From contig CAVYVO010000006.1 in NCBI GenBank assembly GCA_963771985.1, positions 1 through 64,000 of the forward strand: 64,000 bases of DNA, given 5' to 3'. The position numbers and the translations under genes were made by a program. Positions 33,658 through 41,981 of the stretch are shown in pieces (position 1 is the stretch's first letter; every line of letters starts with the position of its first letter). A model generated the notes under the pieces. That model was not told the DNA's origin. It worked only from the letters and a program-made list of their open reading frames with translations, and ran no database searches. Origin of the DNA: Trebonia sp963771985. GTDB lineage: Bacteria > Actinomycetota > Actinomycetes > Streptosporangiales > Streptosporangiaceae.

Positions 33658-33975
33658 GGGGCTGTCTCCTTGGTGAGCTGGAAGAAAGCGTCTTCGAGGC
33701 CGGCACCGCCGACGGTGAGCCCGGCGACCGGGCCCTGGGCGACCAGGCGGCCGCGATCGACGATCACGACCTGGTCGACGGTCTGCGCCATCTCGGCGAG
33801 CAGGTGGCTGGAGACCAGCACGGTGCCGCCCTCGGCAGCGAAGCCGCGCAGCAGGCCGCGCAGCCAGCGGATGCCCTCCGGGTCGAGGCCGTTGGCCGGC
33901 TCGTCGAGGATGAGCAGGTCCGGGTCGGCCAGCAGCGCGGTGGCCAGGCCCAGGCGCTGCCGCATGGGCCGGGCG
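33654..33975 (-). pseudogene. ABC transporter ATPase, C-terminal half only
   Basis: The fragment begins at about MRQRLGLATALLADPDLLILDEPANGLDPEG (end of the signature motif, then Walker B) and continues through the switch His (LVSSHLLAEMAQ) to the stop. The Walker A half that should precede it is absent. Instead, a histidine-kinase gene begins on the other strand at 33996. The protein would be inactive. The junction lies near 33975. Confidence 0.85.
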
Positions 33976-33995
33976 CGGGTACCGTCGGAGACGCG

Positions 33996-34547
33996 ATGAG
34001 TACGACGGCACGACGGCAGGCGGCCGACGCCGCGCTCGCGGCGCTGGTGGTTGGCGTGGAACTCGCCGTTTCGCTCGGTCATCTGAGATGGCATGGCGCT
34101 GCTGCGAGTCAGCCGGGTCCGTTCGGGATAATGCTCTTGATTATCAGCGGCGGCGCGCTCGCGGCACGGCGACGGTACCCGGGCGCGGTGCTCGGCGTCG
34201 TCCTGGCGGCGACGCTGGGGGCGAAGGCGCTCGGCGCGCAGTTCGTGTGGCTGGGGCTGGTCGTCGCGTTCGTCACCGCGGTGCTGCGCGGGCGGCGCTG
34301 GGCGGCGATCGCGTCGCTGGTCATCGGCTACGCCGCCTCGGTGTGGGACGCCTCGGCTGAGTTCGCGCTGCTGCTGGCCGCGGGGCTGGTCACGCTGCTG
34401 TCGGTCGCGGAAGTTAGCAGGGCGTGGCGTGACCGCGCCGCCGCCGACCGGCGCGGGCGTGACGCCCGGAGCCTGGATGGACCCGACCGCCAGGCGCGCC
34501 ACCCTGCTATAAGACTAGAGTATATTTGTTATATGCAAACTAAATAG
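33996..34547 (+). pseudogene. Histidine-kinase membrane domain, truncated
   Basis: GGAG and ATG 33996 start MSTTARRQAADAALAALVV, followed by four or five hydrophobic segments and a charged linker (SRAWRDRAAADRRGRD). This matches the N-terminal membrane half of an actinobacterial HisKA_3 sensor kinase. Where the H-box should come, similarity stops (about 34475) and the frame runs on into unrelated AT-richer sequence to 34547. No kinase domain is present. Confidence 0.75.
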
Positions 34548-34875
34548 CCTGGACCGCTGGTACCAGGATGATGCGCAGTTGCCCACACAGCCACGGGCTG
34601 CCGTCGGCGGCGGCGCCCACTGCTGGTGTGCGCTCCGCGGCCGCCCGGCGCGCCGAAGATCAACGACATCATGCCGGATGAGCTGTGGCGTATCCCCCAA
34701 GACGGCTCGTGCGCGCTGCAGCACATTTTGCCCCCGCCGCTGATGGGCGGGGCAGGTGGTCCCGCTCAGGGTGACGTCCGGCCCTGTCCAGGGCTGTCGG
34801 CCAGCAGCCAGGCTGGAATCGGCTGCTAGGGCGTGGCCAGGTGACGCCATGGGCAAAGCGTGGAGGAGGGCTGCC
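34548..34875. other. Intergenic stretch before the DrrAB-type operon
   Basis: This is 328 bp without a convincing gene. It starts just after an AT-rich patch (34505-34545, TATATTTGTTATATG) that could hold a promoter or mark a recombination junction. The ribosome site GGAGGAGGG for the ATPase gene is at 34862-34870. Confidence 0.4.
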
Positions 34876-35907
34876 ATGGTCGGCATGAGAATCGCGCCGC
34901 GTGAACGCATGGCTGGCGGTCCGGGCTCTGGCGCGGGTGCGGCGGTTGCGGTGGCGTCGTTGTGCAAACGGTACGGGACGGTGAATGCGGTCAGGGACGT
35001 GTCGTTCTCGATCGAACGGGGCGAGGTGTTCGCGTTCCTGGGGCCGAACGGGGCGGGGAAGACGACGACAGTAAGGATGTTGTGCACGTTGACCCGGCCG
35101 GACGGCGGCTATGCGGCCGTGGCGGGGTTCGATGTGGCACGTCAGCCCAAGGCAGTACGGCGCCGGATCGGGCTGGTGTTCCAGGAGCCGACCCTGGATG
35201 ACCGGCTGACGGCAGAGCAGAACCTGCGTTTCCACGCCGTGCTATATCACGTCCCGCCCGCGCAGGTGCAGGAGCGGATCGGGCGGGTGCTCCGCCTGGT
35301 GGCGCTGGAGGATCGCCGGCATGATCTGGTGTCCACGTTCTCCGGTGGCATGGCCCGGCGGCTGGAGATCGCACGCGGGATGCTGCATACGCCGGCAGTG
35401 CTGTTCCTGGATGAGCCGACCGTCGGCCTGGACCCGCAGACGCGGACCCTGGTGTGGGAGGACGTGCTGCGGCTGCGCCAGGAGGAGCAGATGACGATCT
35501 TCCTGACCACCCACTACATGGATGAAGCCGAGTACGCTGACCGGCTTGCGATCATCGACCATGGCTCGATCGTGGCCACCGGCACCCCGGATGAGCTGAA
35601 ACGCCAGGTGGGCGCGGACACTATCGAGCTGGTCACCGCCGACAACCCGGCCGCTGCCGCCCACCTGGAGGCGGCTGGCTTCCGGGTGCGCCGCGGCGAG
35701 GAGCAGCTGGCGGTGTTCGCCGAGGACGGCGAGGCCCTCGTGCCCCGGCTCATCGAGACCACCGGGGTGCGGGTGCGCAGCGTGCACGTGCGCCGCCCCA
35801 CCCTCGATGACGTGTTCCTGCACTACACCGGGCGCCAGATCCGCGACGAGCATGCCGAGCGCGCCCTGCCCCCGCGGGCCCGCGCGCGCATGGCGCGGCG
35901 GCATTAG
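34876..35907 (+). CDS. ABC transporter ATP-binding protein (DrrA-like drug exporter)
   Basis: 343 residues. Walker A is GPNGAGKTTT, the Q-loop is LVFQEPTLDD, the signature is TFSGGMARRLEIARG, Walker B is VLFLDEPTVGLDP, and the switch His is in FLTTHYMDEAEYADR. The C-terminal extension with RPTLDDVFLHYTGRQIRDE is the hallmark of the DrrA (daunorubicin-resistance) subfamily. ATG 34876 is chosen because GGAGG lies 9 bp upstream; ATG 34849 and 34909 are in frame. It forms an operon with the permease 9 bp downstream and energises export of a hydrophobic compound. Confidence 0.93.
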   Translation: MVGMRIAPRERMAGGPGSGAGAAVAVASLCKRYGTVNAVRDVSFSIERGEVFAFLGPNGAGKTTTVRMLCTLTRPDGGYAAVAGFDVARQPKAVRRRIGLVFQEPTLDDRLTAEQNLRFHAVLYHVPPAQVQERIGRVLRLVALEDRRHDLVSTFSGGMARRLEIARGMLHTPAVLFLDEPTVGLDPQTRTLVWEDVLRLRQEEQMTIFLTTHYMDEAEYADRLAIIDHGSIVATGTPDELKRQVGADTIELVTADNPAAAAHLEAAGFRVRRGEEQLAVFAEDGEALVPRLIETTGVRVRSVHVRRPTLDDVFLHYTGRQIRDEHAERALPPRARARMARRH

Positions 35908-35916
35908 GAGATTGCG

Positions 35917-36783
35917 ATGAGTGTCACTGCCCTGGACCTGCCCGGCCGGCCGCTGGCCGATGAGCGGGAGAGCCTCACCGAGGAGCTGCGCACGGTCGGC
36001 ATGGTATGGGAACGGGAGGCGATCCGGTTCTTCCGCACCCGTGCCCGTGTCCTGTCCAGCTTCATCCAGCCGGTCTTGTTCCTGTTCGTGCTCGGCTACG
36101 GGATGAGCACGCTGGTTGGCGCGACCGCCGGGTTCGACTTCAAGAAGTTCCTGTTCCCCGGGATCGTGGCCATGACCGTCATGTCGACCGCTATCTCCTC
36201 GGCGATCTCGATCGTGTGGGACCGGGAGTTCGGGTTCCTGCGCGAGATGCTGGTGGCCCCGGTCAGCCGCACCGCGCTGGTATCCGGCAAGACCCTCGGC
36301 GGCGCCAGCATCGCCACCGTCCAGGGCACCATCATGCTGGCGCTCGCCCCGTTGATCGGAGTGCACCTGACCCCGCTGCTGGTGGTGGAGGTCATCGGCC
36401 TCGAGCTGCTCATGGCGGTTTCCCTCACCGCGTTCGGGGTGTTCGTGGCCAGCCACATCCAGCGGATGGAGGGCTTCTCGGTCGTCATGCAGCTGCTGCT
36501 GTTCCCGATGCTGTTCTTGTCCGGGGCCCTGTTCCCGCTCAACGGCCTACCCGGCTGGCTGACCGTGCTCACTCGGATCAACCCGCTCACCTACGCCGTC
36601 GCTCCGCTGCGCGATCTCATCTTCGCCGCCCAGCACATGCCCCCGGCGGCCGCAGCGAAGTTCTCCAGCAGCGTCACCTTGTTCGGCTGCACGCTGTCCA
36701 ACGCCGCGTGCATCGGCATCACCTGCGCCTTCGCCGTGGTGTTTCTCGCTCTGGCCGTCACCGGCTTCGGCAAGCCCGACTAA
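35917..36783 (+). CDS. ABC-2 type permease (DrrB-like)
   Basis: 288 residues and six predicted membrane segments, preceded by a cytosolic N-terminus (RTVGMVWEREAIRFFRTRARVLSSFIQPVLFLFVLGYG). The segment FPGIVAMTVMSTAISSAISIVWDREFGFLREMLVAPVSR is the conserved ABC-2 coupling region. It pairs with the DrrA-like ATPase immediately upstream. GGAG lies at the start of the 9-bp gap. The two genes are complete and should form a functional exporter. Confidence 0.93.
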   Translation: MSVTALDLPGRPLADERESLTEELRTVGMVWEREAIRFFRTRARVLSSFIQPVLFLFVLGYGMSTLVGATAGFDFKKFLFPGIVAMTVMSTAISSAISIVWDREFGFLREMLVAPVSRTALVSGKTLGGASIATVQGTIMLALAPLIGVHLTPLLVVEVIGLELLMAVSLTAFGVFVASHIQRMEGFSVVMQLLLFPMLFLSGALFPLNGLPGWLTVLTRINPLTYAVAPLRDLIFAAQHMPPAAAAKFSSSVTLFGCTLSNAACIGITCAFAVVFLALAVTGFGKPD

Positions 36784-36811
36784 CCGGAGGGCGCGCACAG
36801 GGTGAGGAGCC

Positions 36812-37288
36812 AGGCAACGAGAAGCGGCCTATATGGCGGTGGGTCTTCTGGATCAACGTCCCGCGCGGCATCACAGCGAACCCATGCTCGACCTGTCCCT
36901 GCTCAAGATCCCTACCATGGCGCCGTCGCTGCTGGCCGCCCTGTTCCAGGGGCTGGCCAACTTCGCGGTGCTGTTCCTGGTCATCATGTACCTGCAAGGA
37001 CCCCGGGGCCTGTCGCCGCTGCACGCCTCGCTGCTGCTGGTCCCCGGGTACATTATCGGGTCGGCGGTCGGCCCGTTCGCCGGCCGGGCCGCGGACCGGG
37101 CGGGCCCGGTGCTCCCGGCGACGGCCGGCCTGAGTATCCAGGTCATCGCGCTGTTCATCTACGCCCAGCTGTCGCTGTCCAGCGGGCTGTCGCTGTCCAG
37201 CGGGCTGTGGCTGGTGGCGGCGGGCAGCGTGGTGAACGGCGGGTTTTCTTCTCCTCCTTCCGGTACGGAGCTTCTCAGCCCCGGTTAG
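36812..37288 (+). pseudogene. MFS transporter relic
   Basis: WRWVFWINVPRGI, a DHA2-type MFS motif, is read in one frame at 36835-36875. Then, in another frame, LLKIPTMAPSLLAALFQGLANFAVLFLVIMYLQG and further helices follow, ending at GLWLVAAGSVVNGGFSS. Only the central third of a transporter remains, with at least one frameshift and an 18-bp tandem duplication (LSLSSG twice at 37170-37205). It cannot work and is a degraded leftover. Confidence 0.8.
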
Positions 37289-37558
37289 CTTGCTTTCCCA
37301 GTACTGGTCTTGATGGCTTCGGTGCCGCCTGCATGCAGGGTGCCCGCGGCCTGGTCCCAGGTGAGGGTGATCCGGTGCTCGCGCAGGTATCCGATCACAA
37401 CCGGGCTTGTGCCGCTGGGGACCATGGTCATCTTCGGGTCGACGCCGTGCCGTAGGCCGGACTCGCGGTGCACGTGGATCATGCGGGTGTGGCCGACCGG
37501 TCCTGGTCGCCGGCCTGGGGTCCTTCGGCCCTACCCCTATGTCCCAGCCTGGGATGCC

Positions 37559-37873
37559 ATGAGCCGGAAAGTCAGCGCGGGAGGTGGGCTAGCATGGGGC
37601 TTTCGCGTGGATGAGGATCTGTCCGCCAGCTTTGTGCGAGATAACAGGCAACGACGGCTAGAATTCGGCCAGCAGATGGCCGGATACGTCCGCCGTCACC
37701 GTGAGCGGTGGGACATCACCGCAGTGCTCGAGCCGCTCCAACTGCTCGCAGCGAAGACCAGCCAGGTTGAGGTGCACTTGCACCGTAGCCCGACTGGAAG
37801 GCTGGCCGTGACGTTGCACTTCGAGCTCGAGCCCGCCGATGCCGCGGCCGCCCGTGACACGGCACCCGCCTGA
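37559..37873 (+). CDS. Hypothetical protein, 104 residues
   Basis: The frame from ATG 37559 encodes a soluble protein with a helical core (FVRDNRQRRLEFGQQMAGYVRRHRERWDITAVLEPLQLLAAK) and a beta-like acidic C-terminus (VEVHLHRSPTGRLAVTLHFELEPADAAAA). I recognise no family. Composition is credible for a protein, but the ribosome site is poor. Confidence 0.4.
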   Translation: MSRKVSAGGGLAWGFRVDEDLSASFVRDNRQRRLEFGQQMAGYVRRHRERWDITAVLEPLQLLAAKTSQVEVHLHRSPTGRLAVTLHFELEPADAAAARDTAPA

Positions 37874-38069
37874 GACGAGGCGCGTCCTGAGCCCGCACAG
37901 AGGCTGTGATGGGCACGCCGCCGTGACACGAGGCTGACTGCGGAATCGCCAGGCACGGACCTGCGGGTCATCAGCGTCTTCAGCGACGCCACCCTCCGTT
38001 CAGCGTTCAGTGGGAGCTCAGCGTTCAGAGCGCGCTGGGTTATTGTACCCATAGCGGCCGAAACGGCGA

Positions 38070-38846
38070 TCAGAACGGATGGGGCAGTTCGGTGCCCGTG
38101 AGAGCGGCGCAGGCGGTTAGCAGGGCGTCTTGCAGGTCGGTGTCGTACGCCTGCGGGTTGGCGCGCTGGTCGCGGCGCCACTTGAAGAAGCGGCCGGTGA
38201 CCAGGGCGGCCGACTCGTCGCTCGTGGCGAGCCAGACCTGGGTGTCCGCACCGACCGGGAGATCGTGCGTGGCACCCCGGCCGCCCATCTTGGTCTTGAT
38301 CCAGCCTGGGTCGACGGCGTTGCTGCGCAGCGTTTCGTATCTGCGGGCTATCGCGAACGCCAGCATCGCGTCGTAGAGCTTGGAATCGCAGTAGGCCTGC
38401 GAGCCGTTCCAGGGCCGGCGCTCCCATTGCAGGTCGTCCAGGTTCACCCGGCCGGACGCCTGTAGTCCTGAGGACAGGTAGATCAGCCGTCCCGGCAGCG
38501 GCATCAGCGCGGTCAGCAGGTAGGAGCCGAGCACATTGACCGCGAAAATCCGCTCAGTGCCATCAGGGGTCCGGTGGCGGGCGGCCGCGCTGCCCACGCC
38601 CGCGTTGTGGATGATCGCGTCGTAAGGGCCCAGGTCGTTGGCCGACCCGGCCGCTTCCCTGATGCCGGTGATGACCGACAGGTCGCCTACGGCGACACCG
38701 GCAGCCTCCGGGACCGCGGCGGCGGCGTCCTTCGCCCGTCTGTCATCCCGCGCGTGCAGCACGACCCGGTGGCCGCCCTTGACCAGCTGCCGTGCCGTCT
38801 CCTGGCCGATCCCATCCGCTGATCCCGTCACGAAAACGCTCGCCAT
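38070..38846 (-). CDS. Short-chain dehydrogenase/reductase
   Basis: 258 residues with a Rossmann fold: cofactor motif TGSADGIG (residues 7-14), DLSV in the adenine-pocket region, HNAG in place of the usual NNAG, and the catalytic YxxxK in YCDSK with Ser in IYLSSG upstream. The C-terminal DPGWIKTKMGG loop follows. It is an NAD(P)-dependent oxidoreductase of unknown substrate. The ATG at 38846 is supported by the compact N-terminus MASVFVTG. It is divergent from the FAD enzyme 46 bp away. Confidence 0.93.
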   Translation of the reverse strand: MASVFVTGSADGIGQETARQLVKGGHRVVLHARDDRRAKDAAAAVPEAAGVAVGDLSVITGIREAAGSANDLGPYDAIIHNAGVGSAAARHRTPDGTERIFAVNVLGSYLLTALMPLPGRLIYLSSGLQASGRVNLDDLQWERRPWNGSQAYCDSKLYDAMLAFAIARRYETLRSNAVDPGWIKTKMGGRGATHDLPVGADTQVWLATSDESAALVTGRFFKWRRDQRANPQAYDTDLQDALLTACAALTGTELPHPF

Positions 38847-38891
38847 GCCTTGCACGGTACCGGGATCCGCGCGGCCTGCGACAATAGACCG

Positions 38892-40523
38892 GTGACGAAA
38901 CAGTGGGACGCCGTCGTGATCGGCGGCGGGCACAACGGGCTGGTGGCCGCCGCCTACCTGGCCAAGAACGGGCTGGACACGCTGGTGTGCGAGCGGCGCG
39001 AGGTGATCGGCGGCGCGTCGGTGAGCGAGCATCCCTTCGGGCCTGAGTACACGGTCACCTCGCTGTCGTACGTGCTCTCGCTGCTGCCGCCGGAGATAAG
39101 GCGGGACCTGAAGCTCGATCTCACCATCTATCCGCAGGGGCCTTACTTCGCCCCCCGGCGCGACGGCCGGGCGCTGCGGCTGCCGCAGGATGCCGCGCGC
39201 CGGCACGAGGAGATCGCGCGTTTCTCGCTGCGCGACGCGGACGCGTACGACGAGTACGAGGCGCACCTCGCGGGCATCGCGCGGGTACTCGAGCCCCTGC
39301 TGCATCAGATCCCGCCCAAGCTCGGTTCGCGGCATCCGGCCGACCTGCTGTCGTCGGCGATGCTGGCGGCCCACCTTCGGAAGGTCGACGTGCGCGGCGC
39401 GGTCGACATCACCCGGCTGCTCACCGGATCCATCGCCGACCTGCTCGACCGGTACTTCGAGAGTGACGCCGTGCGGGGGGTCCTGTCGGTATCCGGCGTG
39501 ATCGGGACGTGGGCCGGGCCGCGCAGCGCGGGGACCGCGTACGTGATGCTGCACCACCACATCGGCGAGGCCGACGGGCTAGGGAAGGGGGGAGGGGCGG
39601 CGGGTGGGGCCTGGGGGTTCCCGCGCGGCGGGATGGGGGCGGTCGCGGCGGCCCTGGCGGGGGCTGCGAGGTCGTTCGGCGCCACGGTACGGACGAGCGC
39701 CGAGGTGGCGCGGATTCGAACGCGGGACGGTGTTGTGACGGGGGTGGCGCTGGCCAGCGGCGAAGAGATCGACGCGCCGGTCGTGATCACCACCGCGCAC
39801 CCGCAGATCTCGTTCCTGCGCCTGATCGATCCGAAGGACCTCCCCGCGGGGTTCGTGGCCGACATCGAGAACTGGCAGACGCGCAGCGGCACGGTGAAGA
39901 TCAACCTGGCGCTCGACCGGCTGCCGGTCTTCACCGCCCGCCCCTCGCCCGATCCCGACGTATATGGCGGGACGATCGTGCTGTCCGAGAGCCTCGACGA
40001 CGTGGAGAACGCCTTCCAGGAGGCGGTCGCCGGGAAGCCGTCCACGCTGCCGTTCGCGGATATCTGCATCCCCAGCGTGTTCGACGACTCGCTGGCGCCC
40101 GCGGGCAAGCACGTGATGTCGCTATTCACCCAATGGGTGCCGGCCACCTACGCGGATTCGCCGTCGGATGCGGCGCTGGAGGCGTACGCCGACCGGGTGG
40201 TCGCCCGCGTCGAGGCGGTCGCACCGGGGTTCACCGGCTCCGTGCTGCACCGGCAGGTGATCGGACCGCATGTCATGCAGGAGGAGTACGGACTGGTCGG
40301 GGGCAACATCTTCCACGGCGAGCTGTCGCTCGGGCAGATGTTCCACGCACGCCCGGCCGCTGGATACGCCGACCTGCGGACGCCCGTGAGGGGCCTGTAC
40401 CAGGCGGGCTCGGCGACGCACGGGGGCGGCGGCGTCACGGGGATTCCGGGCCGCAATGTGGTGCGGCAGGTCCTCGCCGACCGGCGCGCCGAGCGGTGGC
40501 GGCGTCGGCTGCGCCGGTCATGA
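38892..40523 (+). CDS. Phytoene-desaturase-like FAD oxidoreductase (PYROXD2 type)
   Basis: 543 residues from GTG 38892. The N-terminal FAD motif is DAVVIGGGHNGLVAAAYLAKNGLDTLVCER. The C-terminal motif block is GLVGGNIFHGELSLGQMF, then RTPVRGLYQAGSATHGGGGVTGIPGRN, characteristic of the phytoene-desaturase-like group close to PYROXD2. It is not in a carotenoid cluster, so a carotenoid substrate is doubtful. A close relative is encoded at 59432-61078 and shares almost all motifs. The last codons overlap the 3' end of the convergent P-loop gene by 6 bp. Confidence 0.92.
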   Translation: MTKQWDAVVIGGGHNGLVAAAYLAKNGLDTLVCERREVIGGASVSEHPFGPEYTVTSLSYVLSLLPPEIRRDLKLDLTIYPQGPYFAPRRDGRALRLPQDAARRHEEIARFSLRDADAYDEYEAHLAGIARVLEPLLHQIPPKLGSRHPADLLSSAMLAAHLRKVDVRGAVDITRLLTGSIADLLDRYFESDAVRGVLSVSGVIGTWAGPRSAGTAYVMLHHHIGEADGLGKGGGAAGGAWGFPRGGMGAVAAALAGAARSFGATVRTSAEVARIRTRDGVVTGVALASGEEIDAPVVITTAHPQISFLRLIDPKDLPAGFVADIENWQTRSGTVKINLALDRLPVFTARPSPDPDVYGGTIVLSESLDDVENAFQEAVAGKPSTLPFADICIPSVFDDSLAPAGKHVMSLFTQWVPATYADSPSDAALEAYADRVVARVEAVAPGFTGSVLHRQVIGPHVMQEEYGLVGGNIFHGELSLGQMFHARPAAGYADLRTPVRGLYQAGSATHGGGGVTGIPGRNVVRQVLADRRAERWRRRLRRS

Positions 40524-41921
40524 CGCCAGTTGCTGGCCGGAGCCCCACAACGGCTTCTTCGCGCGGTAGCGGCTCACGACGTACTCCGTGAACTCCCGGA
40601 GCTGGGCGTCGACACGGCTGCCGTCGTCATCGAAGCTGTTGTCGATCTCGAAGATGTGATCCTTCCACCGGGACGCGACCTTCAACTGCTGGAACCCGTC
40701 GGCGCTATACAGGGAACGCTCCGCGTTGCTCGGCAGCAAGTGATTGTCGGAGAGCCTGACGTTCACGCATTCGCCGCTGATATAGGTCACCGGCGGGCTG
40801 ACGCGGCGCCGCAAGCGGTCACCGCGAAGCTGGCCGGATGCGCTCACGTAGATCACCTCCGAACGAAGATCGGCCTCGTCGAAGACGCGCAGCGCGCTCA
40901 CAAGATCCGAGCGGGCGAATTCCACGAGCGTGACTTCGCTGTTCTGCGCCCTGTCGCGGACGGCCAGCGCGAGGGCGCGGAGCGCCGGCGCGAGCACGCT
41001 CTCGTCGCGCACGATGAAGGCGCCGCCATCGAAGGCCTTGAAACCGGGCGCGCGGGCGGGCTCGAGCTTGAGGAGCGAATGCAGGTGATCGCGGTACGCG
41101 TAGACGTAATCCGTGAGCGAGCAGCTGCCGATGTGGAGCGCCTCGAGCTGCTGGGCGAGGCGCCGTCGGACGAACGACTTTCCGGCGCCGGGCTGTCCGA
41201 CGATGAACACCACGGGGCAGGTGTGCTGGAACGCCAAGTGCGGCAGCACTTTTTCGACGCACAGCGGGTCCAGCTTCAGCCGGACCGTGGCCTGGCTGAG
41301 CGAGCGCAGGACCACCGGCAAATCGTAGTTACCATCTGTCCCGGATAGTATCCGTTCGGTGATTACCGATTCGAGCGGGTGCGCCTTTTCCCACAGTGTT
41401 TCGAAATGGGCGCGGAAGACCGCCGTCGTGGCCTCGCCGCGGAGCAGGACAGGCTGGTCCAGGCCTCTTTCATGGTGATTCACAATCGCGCTGGCCGTGA
41501 CCGCGGGCGCGGTTTCGAAAAGATGGAAGCTCAGGCTCTCGGTCCCGATATCGCGGCGGGCGACCCTGACTTCGATGTCGTTTTTCAGCAGCTCGGCGCC
41601 CGCTTCGATGCACGCGTCCGAGTCGAGCGTCAGGACCCGCACCCTTCCCCGCTCATTGACGTGCTTCCAGGCAACCTGGATCTTCCTGATCGTCGCGCCG
41701 GAGTTGGCCGTGAGCAGGCGCGGCGCCAGCACGTCCAGCGTAACCGTCTCCTCGCGATTGGACGCGGCGAGCACGGCGCTGAGGTAAGTCGGCCGGCGAA
41801 CCGTGCGAGACAGCGCCCTGGGGATGGGGCCGAAGTGCCACATATTCCTGCCGAGCGCGAGGATCACCGGAACGAGCACGCCGCTCAGGATGGCGACGGC
41901 GAGGCTCCCCTGCCAGGACAT
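40518..41921 (-). CDS. Membrane-anchored P-loop protein with a PLD-like N-terminal region, unknown role
   Basis: 467 residues with an unusual layout. A membrane segment lies at about 5-24 (GSLAVAILSGVLVPVILALG). Next comes a region at about 60-185 reminiscent of inactive PLD-like sensor folds (VRVLTLDSDACIEAGAELLKNDIEVRVA; VFRAHFETLWEKAHPL). The P-loop NTPase domain has GQPGAGKS at 242-249, a possible Walker B at VTLVEFARSDL (330-340), and C-terminal RDGDRLRRR-type basic residues, loosely like nucleoside kinase or zeta-toxin folds. I know no named family with this order. It is a single gene; no antitoxin-like partner is seen. Composition and codon use are normal for the region. Confidence 0.75.
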   Translation of the reverse strand: MSWQGSLAVAILSGVLVPVILALGRNMWHFGPIPRALSRTVRRPTYLSAVLAASNREETVTLDVLAPRLLTANSGATIRKIQVAWKHVNERGRVRVLTLDSDACIEAGAELLKNDIEVRVARRDIGTESLSFHLFETAPAVTASAIVNHHERGLDQPVLLRGEATTAVFRAHFETLWEKAHPLESVITERILSGTDGNYDLPVVLRSLSQATVRLKLDPLCVEKVLPHLAFQHTCPVVFIVGQPGAGKSFVRRRLAQQLEALHIGSCSLTDYVYAYRDHLHSLLKLEPARAPGFKAFDGGAFIVRDESVLAPALRALALAVRDRAQNSEVTLVEFARSDLVSALRVFDEADLRSEVIYVSASGQLRGDRLRRRVSPPVTYISGECVNVRLSDNHLLPSNAERSLYSADGFQQLKVASRWKDHIFEIDNSFDDDGSRVDAQLREFTEYVVSRYRAKKPLWGSGQQLAS

Positions 41922-41981
41922 TCGCGGACACCTCCAGCACTGGCCGTCGCTGTGTTTCGCGGACTCGTTCCGGACGCCGCG

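Noticed and set aside
37285..37482. 65-codon minus-strand frame after the MFS relic
   Set aside because: No family resemblance, weak start context and location in degraded DNA; evidence is too thin.
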